Shown: positions 1 to 6,225 of the stretch, piece by piece
How the letters are laid out: each line of letters begins with the position of its first letter
How positions within the stretch are numbered: the first letter of the stretch is position 1
Assembly (NCBI GenBank): GCA_018882835.1
Contig: VERE01000030.1
Span: forward strand, 1 to 34,330
Reading direction: 5' to 3'
From: Limnohabitans sp.
GTDB taxonomy: Bacteria; Pseudomonadota; Gammaproteobacteria; Burkholderiales; Burkholderiaceae_C
Length of the DNA stretch: 34,330 nt
The notes under the pieces: model-generated
What the model was told of the DNA's origin: nothing
What the model saw: only the letters and a program-made list of their open reading frames with translations
Database searches by the model: none
Program-made: the position numbers and the translations under genes

Positions 1-245
1 GCCCCGAACTCAACAAAAAAACCATTATGTTTGAAATTGAGTTCAGAAAGTACAAAAATATCTTGCTTTAATTGAGCTTTTGATGAATTAAAAAGATTAC
101 TCAAAATTTGTGATATAAAAATATTTGTATAGTTTAAACTTTTAGATTGACTATTAATAAGATTGTTAATAGAGGGTAACAACTCGGGATGGTGAGAAAT
201 AATATGATTGATTAATTCTAATAATGTGGAATCAGGGTTTTTCAT
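1..245 (-). CDS. FkbM-family methyltransferase, N-terminal part (cut by window edge)
   Basis: An open frame of 81 codons runs from an ATG at 245 down to the window edge with no stop. The start follows a GGAGAA ribosome-binding site about 5 bases upstream. The visible N-terminus ends in QLKQDIFVLSEL followed by NGFFVEFG. In the FkbM family, a segment of the form Q-x-x-QD-x-FV followed by GFFVE-(F/I)-G leads into the SAM-binding loop, so this looks like the beginning of such an enzyme, a SAM-dependent O-methyltransferase of sugars or lipids. The catalytic part lies outside the window. Base composition is very AT-rich, as in the next gene (473-1285) and unlike everything after about 1480. The gene shares its direction with that neighbour and is separated from it by a 227-base AT-rich gap holding a large hairpin. 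Family is fairly sure; substrate unknown. Confidence 0.72.
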   Translation of the reverse strand, partial: MKNPDSTLLELINHIISHHPELLPSINNLINSQSKSLNYTNIFISQILSNLFNSSKAQLKQDIFVLSELNFKHNGFFVEFG

Positions 246-472
246 GCGCTTTTCTCCATTTGAATTATATTTTAAAAATTTCTAAAAAATATTTAATAAA
301 TTTTTAGAAATTTTTCGAATTAATAAGTAATATTCGGCAATACAATTAATTCGCTATTTTAGATGAATTCATGATCGTTTATAAAATTAAACTACTTTCA
401 TAAGTATTACGTTTCTTGTTGAAGTTAATTTATATGAATTTTATGATTATGCAGCAAAGAGTCTAGGCATTT
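246..472. other. AT-rich gap between the two methyltransferase genes
   Basis: No open frame of note is seen on either strand. The gap contains the 15-base-arm hairpin at 274-315 and otherwise only A/T-rich sequence. A promoter for the left-hand minus-strand gene would have to lie here, but the composition is so biased that any -10-like match would be meaningless. Confidence 0.6.
274..315. repeat. Perfect AT-rich inverted repeat (15-base arms), possible terminator
   Basis: The arm AAAAATTTCTAAAAA at 274-288 is exactly complementary to TTTTTAGAAATTTTT at 301-315, with a 12-base loop. It lies downstream of the stop codon of the minus-strand methyltransferase (473) and upstream of the start of the next minus-strand gene (245). 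Read on the minus strand it is a hairpin ending in a short U run, so a terminator between the two genes is possible, but the stem has only one G-C pair per arm and would be weak. It could equally be a protein-binding palindrome. Confidence 0.5.
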
Positions 473-1285
473 TTAATTTTCATTTTTATATAGATTTGAA
501 ATATGAATTAATTCTTTGGAGAAAATTATTTGATCTTCGGAGTGCTTGGCATCATACATTTTACGAAGCACAGATTTAAAATTAATTTTCTCCACGAAAA
601 TATTTAATCCAGGAATATATAGATAATTAAAGTTTTTTTCAATTTCCGCGGAAAATTCTTCAGGGCTAATTCCTGCGACGTATTCGAGATGGTAGGGAAT
701 GTATTCAACGAAAACTATTTCTGCTTTTTGTAAACACGAATACATTCCTTTTAGTGCTAAATATTCACTTCCCTCAATGTCAATAAATACGAGTCTTGGT
801 TCAATATCGGGTAAAAACTCATCGATAGTTGTTTGTCTTACTTTATGAATTGATTTAATTTCGCTGTAGTAATGTGGATGATACTTTTTGGGAGCAATTT
901 TGCTACCGCCAGTATTTCCAGTTACAGAAATGAATTCAACAGTTCCTATTCTGTCGCTAGCAGCAAATTGGTGGGGGATGATATTTTTTAATTCATTTAA
1001 TTTGATGTTTGCCAATAAAAATTTATAGATATCAGGGTTGGCTTCAACGGCATGAACGCTTTTGCACACACGGGCCAAAGGTATTGCAAGAGTACCTATA
1101 TGTGCACCTAAAATTAAAATTTCGTCATCCTCGCGAATTACTTTTTTGAGCATAGTAAGCTCATTCAATCCCCAGATGCCAGTTGAAAGTAAGCTATTGC
1201 CAATAGCGTTGTCATCTTTTGGGAAGCAAAAGATTCCTTGATCGGATTTAGTTATACAACCGAATTTGTAGTTTGAAGATTCCAT
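473..1285 (-). CDS. FkbM-family SAM-dependent methyltransferase
   Basis: 270 residues, a full-length class I methyltransferase of the FkbM type. Residues 56-66 (ILILGAHIGTL) correspond to the glycine-rich SAM-binding motif I, though the usual acidic residue before the GAxxG is a leucine. Residues 77-84 (VHAVEANP) carry the acidic residue that binds the SAM ribose, and 168-174 (IDIEGSE) is the family's D-(I/V)-EG signature. No signal peptide or membrane segment is seen, so it should be cytosolic. FkbM enzymes methylate hydroxyls on sugars, lipids or polyketides; beside a flagellin gene one may consider methylation of a flagellin glycan or O-antigen sugar. Codon use and GC content are far lower than in the flagellar genes next door, suggesting recent acquisition. 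The ATG at 1285 lacks a clear Shine-Dalgarno sequence. Confidence 0.88.
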   Translation of the reverse strand: MESSNYKFGCITKSDQGIFCFPKDDNAIGNSLLSTGIWGLNELTMLKKVIREDDEILILGAHIGTLAIPLARVCKSVHAVEANPDIYKFLLANIKLNELKNIIPHQFAASDRIGTVEFISVTGNTGGSKIAPKKYHPHYYSEIKSIHKVRQTTIDEFLPDIEPRLVFIDIEGSEYLALKGMYSCLQKAEIVFVEYIPYHLEYVAGISPEEFSAEIEKNFNYLYIPGLNIFVEKINFKSVLRKMYDAKHSEDQIIFSKELIHISNLYKNEN

Positions 1286-1315
1286 TTTTAAGTCAATTTG
1301 ATTAATGATGCCTAG

Positions 1316-1344
1316 ACTATAGAGCGGCTATTAGAAAATTTCAT
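1316..1344 (-). promoter_or_regulatory. Candidate sigma-70 promoter for the methyltransferase gene
   Basis: On the minus strand a -10-like TATAGT (1316-1321) lies 17 bases after ATGAAA (1339-1344, four of six matches to TTGACA). Transcription would start near 1309, giving a short leader before the ATG at 1285. The AT-rich surroundings make chance matches likely. Confidence 0.3.
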
Positions 1345-1676
1345 TTGAAGATAAACAAAATCTTTACTAAAAAAACTCGATCTAATAGTAGTAGTTAAAT
1401 TTTTTATATATAGACACATGGGATGAATTTATATCCAAAATAAAACATTTTCATTAAGGGCCTCTATTAGTCTTATTTCAATGCAATATAAGCTCAGATG
1501 TCGCCAAACCAAACGTCTTGGCAATCGGGCAGGCTACCGCAATCCGAATGCAGGATGCTTTGACCCCTCCACGCAAATCTTGTGCCTGGAAATTTTGACA
1601 CTTGCGGCGCATATCTTTAATAACAATTTTGACAATGTTGTGAAATAGCAACCCGTGGAAATGTTTTGCCGCAACC

Positions 1677-1692
1677 TGGCACGGCCTTTGCT
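1677..1692 (+). promoter_or_regulatory. Sigma-54 promoter of the TPR gene
   Basis: TGGCACG-GCCT-TTGCT matches the sigma-54 consensus TGGCACG-N4-TTGCW at every fixed position, with GG (1678-1679) and GC (1690-1691) in the invariant GG-N10-GC spacing. Transcription would start near 1703, 56 bases before the ATG at 1759. Confidence 0.85.
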
Positions 1693-1758
1693 GAAGTCGA
1701 CGCAGCCGGCTCATTCATTTGGGCTTCCAGTCAACTTTCCGTCACTTCAGGAGCATCC

Positions 1759-2223
1759 ATGTCCCTTCTTCAAGAACTGATGAACCAGGCCGCGAACGGC
1801 AGCCTTTTGCAGCCGCATTTGATCAGCCGCTTTTCGGCAACAGAGATTCGCGAATCGATTCAACAACTGGTGGCCACAGAGCAAATCGAATTGGCCTATG
1901 CCCTGGGAGATGCCGGCATGAGCCTGTACCCCAACAGCGAGGACATGCTGGCCATCAACGGTTTGCTGGCCATCATGCGCCAAGAATGGCAGCAGGCGGT
2001 TGACTTGCTGGAAGAGCTTACCCAATTGCAAGGCGAGCAGACCCAGCCCTTCACGTATGTGATGCTGGTTCGCGCCTTGCGTTGCAACCTGGAGCCGGCA
2101 CGCGCTTTGGAAACGGTTCGCAAAGGTTTGAAGGCCTTCCCGGACCAACTCGAATTGGTGGCTGAGAGTCTGGCTTTGGACGACTTCAGTGATGCCATGT
2201 CCTCAACGGGCCAGTCCCACTAA
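1759..2223 (+). CDS. Small TPR-like protein, possible flagellin chaperone
   Basis: 154 residues. The ATG at 1759 is chosen over an in-frame upstream ATG (1666) because AGGAG stands 4 bases upstream of it and because the sigma-54 promoter at 1677-1692 would lie inside the longer form. The protein is almost wholly helical. Its middle and end (about residues 45-145) read as two to three degenerate tetratricopeptide repeats: the pattern A-L-G-x-x-x-x-x-x-P-x-S-E is followed by G-L-L-A-x-x-x-x-x-W-x-x-A-V-x-L-L-E-E-L and then E-P-A-R-A-L-E-x-x-x-K-G-L-x-x-x-P. Size and fold resemble the SycD/LcrH class of type III secretion chaperones (about 160 residues, three TPRs). It lies 200 bases upstream of the giant flagellin gene, with its own sigma-54 promoter of the same type. 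The chaperone role is inferred; a regulatory TPR protein is the alternative. Confidence 0.75.
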   Translation: MSLLQELMNQAANGSLLQPHLISRFSATEIRESIQQLVATEQIELAYALGDAGMSLYPNSEDMLAINGLLAIMRQEWQQAVDLLEELTQLQGEQTQPFTYVMLVRALRCNLEPARALETVRKGLKAFPDQLELVAESLALDDFSDAMSSTGQSH

Positions 2224-2423
2224 CCGGCAAATAAGTGAGCAGCGGCAAGCGGCAACCCTTTGCCTCCCCAGCTGACACAACCTTGCCGCCTCTCTTTTAT
2301 ATGCAAGCGCCACTCGGTCAAAACACAGGAAAAGCTGTGAAGATCATGTCGACAAATATCTGGCACGCGCTTTGCTTGAATGTGTTCATAGTTTGATCGA
2401 CCGAGAAGGTCAGGAGAAAACCC
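2224..2423. other. Upstream region of the flagellin gene
   Basis: The interval holds the fliC sigma-54 promoter (2361-2376). It also has an 8-base inverted pair, GCGGCAAG (2242-2249) and CTTGCCGC (2282-2289), enclosing a smaller GGCAA/TTGCC stem, which could form a weak structure after the TPR gene but has no T run. CACAG-N6-CTGTG (2324-2339) lies 21 bases before the promoter. CTCGGTC (2313-2319) and GACCGAG (2399-2405) form an inverted pair flanking the promoter. These are candidate enhancer-binding sites only. Confidence 0.45.
2361..2376 (+). promoter_or_regulatory. Sigma-54 promoter of fliC
   Basis: TGGCACG-CGCT-TTGCT is a full match to the sigma-54 consensus with GG (2362-2363) and GC (2374-2375) spaced GG-N10-GC. 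The expected start of transcription is near 2387, leaving a leader of about 37 bases that contains the AGGAGAA ribosome-binding site before the ATG at 2424. Confidence 0.9.
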
Positions 2424-5400
2424 ATGGCAGTTATCAATACCAACGTTAAAGCGCTGTTTTCGCAAGCCGCATTGGCTTCTACAGCACGGGCTCAGACCGT
2501 TGCAATGCAACAGTTGTCGACCGGCAAGCGCATCAACTCAGCGCGAGACGATGCCGCCGGTATGGCCATTGCCACGCGCATGACGCATCAAATTCGAAGC
2601 CTGAACCAGGCGGTTCGCAACGCAGGTGATGCCGTCAGCATGATTCAGACGGCGGAAGGTGCAACGAACCAAATCACCGACATGCTGCAACGCATGCGTG
2701 AATTGGCGATTCAGGCTGCCAACGATACCAATTCGAATGACCAGCGCAGTTACCTGGACTTGGAGTTCCAGCAACTGAAAAAGCAAATCGTTCAAATTTC
2801 TGAAAACACCGATTGGAACGGTTTCCCGTTGCTGAATGGCACGGCGGGTGAAATTGTGGGGCCGTTGCCGGTTTACAAAGCCACCGGCAATGGGCTGTAT
2901 GACAGTACCCTGACTCATTCCGTAGTTGCCAATTCGGCTATCACATCGGTTGCCGGTTCTACTGTGACGACCAGTGGTACGGGGACGTTGGAGAAATCTG
3001 GCCATCTGGAAATCAAACTGACCGCCGCCATGGTGGCTGCCAAAGCGGGTACGGCAGAGTTGCGAATGGAAGACGGTACCGTGGTGCCCTTGAGTTTCAC
3101 GGTGGTGGAGTCCACCACAGGCTCGGGCAACTTTGACACTGTGCAGTTCAAAGACACACTCTTGACGGGCAAGGATGGCACATTCGCTGTCAAGACCTCA
3201 GCGGCCAACGTAGCCACCGGTGAAGTGCTGTCGGTTGATGTTGCACGCAGCTTCAAGCAAATTCAACCGATCAAGTCGAACGACGTCATCATCAACGATG
3301 TGGGCGTGCCCCTGGCTTTGGCCAAGAACGACACCACGTCTCCGCAAACCAGCGGCAACGCCATCTCAAGTGCGATCGCTCGCGCTGCAGCCATCAATGA
3401 AGTGTATGGGCTGACGGGGGTTCGTGCCGTGGTGCAAAAAACAGAGATGAGCGGTGCTGCCATGTCGGGCGATGCCATTCTGACGGGGACAAGCACAGGT
3501 ACGGTCACCATCAATGGTTACACATCCGCCAAATTCACGACAGTGGAAAACAATACCCGTGCATCTCGTGAGGAAGTGGTCAAAGCCATCAATATGATTT
3601 CCGAGTTGACCGGGGTAGTGGCCAGAGATACTGGCCTGGATCAGAAAGGCATCGAGCTGACTGCAGCCGATGGTCGGAATATTGAAATCGCCTTCAACAC
3701 CAGCGACAGCACCATCACGGACTTTTCCTCTAGAACGGGTTTGAAACAAGGCTTGCAGATTGGCACCTATTCACTCGAGTCAAAGGTGGAAACCTCGGTC
3801 AAAATCACCTCGTCTGAAAACGGTGTGATCGAACGTGCAGGCCTGCGCGTGGGCGATTTCACGGAGAACGTGACGCGTTTGTCCTCCTTGGAGCGTCCGA
3901 AAGTAGAGCCACCGGTGGCGCAGGTTTCGGTGGTGAATTACACCGACGCGCCCGATGGTTCGGTGACGGTGGTCGTCAATGGCGATGCCTTTACAGTCTC
4001 CGCAGGTACCAAAAATGCAGTTTCAAATGCTCTTAAAACTGCGATCAACCTCAAAAGCAGTGCATTGCAAGTATCTGCAGCAGTTGATGCCAATGACGAG
4101 TTGGTCCTCACTTCAACAGTTGAGGGCGTTCCTTTCACTTTGAGCGGCTCAATTGACGGTGCCGAACGCGTGGTGTTAAGCACCCCCGTAGCCAACAGCC
4201 CCAGCCAGGACCGTGCGTTGAAGCACGGCGATCTGGTGATCAATGGCGTAGAAATTCCGGGCAGCATTGAGACGGGTGACATTTATTCGCAGGAAGTGGC
4301 CAACAGCAGCAACCGCGCCAGCAGTGCCATTGCCATCGCAGCTGCCATCAATTCCAAATCGGATGTGACGGGTGTGAAGGCGGTGCCCAACTCGGCCGTG
4401 ATGTCGGCCACCTCTGCCGTCAACACCAAATTGCCTGCCTCGGGTTACTACTCGATTTTCGTGAATGGCCACCAGGTCACGGTTTACCTGAGCCAGAACG
4501 AAACGGCCGATGAGCGTCTGAACAACATTATCAGTGCCTTCAAAAAACAAGAGGGCCAGCACGGTGTTGTGGCCAGCAAAAATGCACAAGGCGGCTTGCG
4601 TCTAGAAACGAACGATGGCCGCAATCTGTCAGTCTGGTTTGATTCCAAGCAATTGGATGCCGACAATATCGAACGCGACATCACGGCTGATATGTTCGGG
4701 CTGCACTCTGGTACAGCTGTTCCTCAAACCACCACGGTCACTCTGGGTGGCAAGGTGACTGCTGGTGACAAGGTGAGTTTCAAGATCAACAGCACGGTGG
4801 TCGAGGCGGAGGTTCCTGCCGCTCCTAACAACACGATTGCCAAGCTGGCTGAAGCTTTTGAGGCAGCCATTGCGCGTGCAGGTCTGGACAAGATTGGGAT
4901 CAATGTCGACAGCACAGCAACGACGATTTCTCTGACATCCAGCACGAACGCTTTCGAGGTGAGCAACATAGTCACCGACAACAGTTTGACTTCCGTGGTG
5001 TTCTCTACTCAGGCGGGCTCACCTGCCACAGCTGTTACACCGATTGCCAGCGATGTCCTGGGCTATGACGGTGCGACCGCCACCTGGGATGGCGCCAAAA
5101 CCCAATATGGCAGTGTGACGCTGGTTTCCGAGAAAAAGTTCACCCTGGAATCGGGCACCAACGGGCACGGTGCAAGCTCCAACCTGAGCGCCTTGGGTTT
5201 CATTGAAGGAACGTATGGCGGTCGCTCTGCCGCTGACCTCTCGCCTCCGCGCGTGGGTCGCATGAACTTCCAAGTTGGCCCGAGTGCCAGCCAGGTGATC
5301 TCTTTTGACCTAGCCGATTTTGGCAAGAAGGGACCAATTACCCAGGAAATTACCTGGGACGTGGATCTGGATCCCATGAAGCCAGGTGACGCGGTGCCGA

Positions 5401-5753
5401 CCCCCGGGACTGCCAATCCCATTCACAACGGGAAACCGTTGACACGCAGCTTCATTACGTCCAAAGAGTCTGCCCTGGAAGTGTTGAACAAGCTCGATGC
5501 CACCATGGACCGCGTGAACGCCACCCGAGCCACCATGGGTGCGGTGATGAACCGTCTTGACAACGTCATCACCAACCTGACCAATGTGTCGATGAACCTG
5601 TCGGCATCGCGCAGTCAGATTGAAGATGCTGATTACGCCTCTGCCAGTACCGAGCTGGCGAAGACGCAAATCATGCAGCAGGCCGCCACGGCAGTGCTGG
5701 CGCAAGCCAACACCAGCCAGCAGTCTGTGCTGAAACTGCTGCAAGGCGGTTGA
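2424..5753 (+). CDS. fliC: Giant flagellin FliC
   Basis: 1109 residues; ordinary flagellins have about 280-500. Residues 1-150 are a standard D0/D1 N-terminus (starts MAVINTNVKALFSQ, then LSTGKRINSARDDAAGMAIA), and the last 100 are a standard C-terminus with SQIEDADYA and ending in VLKLLQGG. Between them lie more than 800 residues of surface-exposed insert. It contains a two-copy tandem duplication with a period of about 316 residues: copy one begins at residue 287 (DVIINDVGVP) and reaches ADGRNIEIAF at 415; copy two begins at 603 (DLVINGVEIP) and reaches NDGRNLSVWF at 730. The units resemble the Flagellin_IN repeat. Two further beta-rich units (about 498-575 and 773-855) share a VNG/INS-x-x-V pattern. 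AGGAGAA precedes the ATG. No HExxH protease motif is present. Exported by the FlhB/FliP/Q/R apparatus encoded downstream. Confidence 0.96.
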   Translation: MAVINTNVKALFSQAALASTARAQTVAMQQLSTGKRINSARDDAAGMAIATRMTHQIRSLNQAVRNAGDAVSMIQTAEGATNQITDMLQRMRELAIQAANDTNSNDQRSYLDLEFQQLKKQIVQISENTDWNGFPLLNGTAGEIVGPLPVYKATGNGLYDSTLTHSVVANSAITSVAGSTVTTSGTGTLEKSGHLEIKLTAAMVAAKAGTAELRMEDGTVVPLSFTVVESTTGSGNFDTVQFKDTLLTGKDGTFAVKTSAANVATGEVLSVDVARSFKQIQPIKSNDVIINDVGVPLALAKNDTTSPQTSGNAISSAIARAAAINEVYGLTGVRAVVQKTEMSGAAMSGDAILTGTSTGTVTINGYTSAKFTTVENNTRASREEVVKAINMISELTGVVARDTGLDQKGIELTAADGRNIEIAFNTSDSTITDFSSRTGLKQGLQIGTYSLESKVETSVKITSSENGVIERAGLRVGDFTENVTRLSSLERPKVEPPVAQVSVVNYTDAPDGSVTVVVNGDAFTVSAGTKNAVSNALKTAINLKSSALQVSAAVDANDELVLTSTVEGVPFTLSGSIDGAERVVLSTPVANSPSQDRALKHGDLVINGVEIPGSIETGDIYSQEVANSSNRASSAIAIAAAINSKSDVTGVKAVPNSAVMSATSAVNTKLPASGYYSIFVNGHQVTVYLSQNETADERLNNIISAFKKQEGQHGVVASKNAQGGLRLETNDGRNLSVWFDSKQLDADNIERDITADMFGLHSGTAVPQTTTVTLGGKVTAGDKVSFKINSTVVEAEVPAAPNNTIAKLAEAFEAAIARAGLDKIGINVDSTATTISLTSSTNAFEVSNIVTDNSLTSVVFSTQAGSPATAVTPIASDVLGYDGATATWDGAKTQYGSVTLVSEKKFTLESGTNGHGASSNLSALGFIEGTYGGRSAADLSPPRVGRMNFQVGPSASQVISFDLADFGKKGPITQEITWDVDLDPMKPGDAVPTPGTANPIHNGKPLTRSFITSKESALEVLNKLDATMDRVNATRATMGAVMNRLDNVITNLTNVSMNLSASRSQIEDADYASASTELAKTQIMQQAATAVLAQANTSQQSVLKLLQGG

Positions 5754-5801
5754 TGGCACAGTCGAGAAGCGTCAGCACAGTGATGTCCAGGAGCTTTCAT
5801 C

Positions 5802-6080
5802 ATGCCTGCGGTGCCACTGGCTGACCTTCGCGATCCTCCCACGGGAGGGCCAAACTGTTGGCAATGTCGCTATTTCAGCATTAGCTGGGATACGTCTCGG
5901 CCTTACAGTTGTCGTCTTATGGGTTTCAAAACCAAGGTGCTTCCCAGCTTGGAAGTGTTGCGCGCCGACGGGCAAGTCTGCCGAGGCTTTTCGGCCAAAA
6001 CTTCCGTGGCGCTCAGCTCAGAAACCTTGCCAGCGGCCAAGCCCGCAGCAAAACCGTCAGCCCACTATTGGGAAGCCTGA
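5802..6080 (+). CDS. Small four-cysteine conserved protein
   Basis: 92 residues. AGGAG at 5789-5793 stands 8 bases before the ATG. The core from C19 to C60 has the pattern C-x2-C-(Y/F)-F-x-(I/V)-(T/S)-W-D-x-x-x-P-x-x-C-x-x-M-G-F-K-(T/S)-K-x-L-P-S-L, followed by a last cysteine in QVCRGF. I recognise this as a widespread small family found in proteobacteria, sometimes mislabelled uracil-DNA glycosylase, with no established function. The four cysteines (19, 22, 37, 60) suggest a zinc or iron-sulfur site. The remainder after residue 65 is Ala/Ser/Lys-rich and probably unstructured. It lies between fliC and the sigma-54 activator gene; a link with motility is not evident and the placement may be accidental. 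Confidence 0.78.
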   Translation: MPAVPLADLRDPPTGGPNCWQCRYFSISWDTSRPYSCRLMGFKTKVLPSLEVLRADGQVCRGFSAKTSVALSSETLPAAKPAAKPSAHYWEA

Positions 6081-6132
6081 GTCAGTTCTGTCGAGTTTTC
6101 GTCGATTCATTTCTTTAGTTCTCTAAAATTTT

Positions 6133-6156
6133 GAATTCTTAAAATTTAAAGAATTC
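6133..6156. repeat. AT-rich palindrome upstream of the activator gene
   Basis: GAATTCTT (6133-6140) and AAGAATTC (6149-6156) are perfect 8-base inverted arms around the 8-base spacer AAAATTTA. The palindrome ends 20 bases before the -24 element of the sigma-54 promoter at 6177, inside a markedly AT-rich patch. It may be an enhancer-binding site for a FleQ-type or the encoded activator, or an intrinsically bent segment. Confidence 0.45.
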
Positions 6157-6176
6157 ATAAGTACTCAAAAATAACA

Positions 6177-6192
6177 TGGCATAACGTTTGCT
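6177..6192 (+). promoter_or_regulatory. Sigma-54 promoter of the activator gene
   Basis: TGGCATA-ACGT-TTGCT has the invariant GG (6178-6179) and GC (6190-6191) in GG-N10-GC spacing and differs from the consensus only in the last two bases of the -24 box. Transcription would begin near 6203, 23 bases before the GTG start. This suggests that the activator gene is itself under a sigma-54 activator, through autoregulation or a FleQ/FlrA-type master regulator. Confidence 0.75.
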
Positions 6193-6225
6193 AATCAGTC
6201 TTACCTTTATTACAGGCTGATCAAC

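Larger units (their letters stand above)
1286..1758. other. Non-coding interval with sharp AT-to-GC transition
   Basis: No gene is supported here. Positions 1286-1480 keep the AT-rich character of the methyltransferase region; from about 1480 composition shifts to that of the flagellar locus. A minus-strand frame at 1478-1714 is open but has no recognisable protein features and overlaps the sigma-54 promoter, so it is not called. The sequence AATTTTGACA occurs twice (near 1579 and 1625), the second copy within an imperfect dyad roughly 45 bases upstream of the promoter at 1677; these could be activator-binding sites. Confidence 0.5.

Noticed and set aside
1478-1714. Minus-strand open frame of 78 codons
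   Set aside because: No recognisable domain, and it covers the sigma-54 promoter of the TPR gene.
2424-5753. Flagellin insert as a metalloprotease (flagellinolysin)
   Set aside because: No HExxH motif occurs in the insert; its units look like structural Flagellin_IN-type repeats.
5835-5848. CCTCCC-AC-GGGAGG hairpin as fliC terminator
   Set aside because: It lies inside the small four-cysteine protein gene and has no T run after it.
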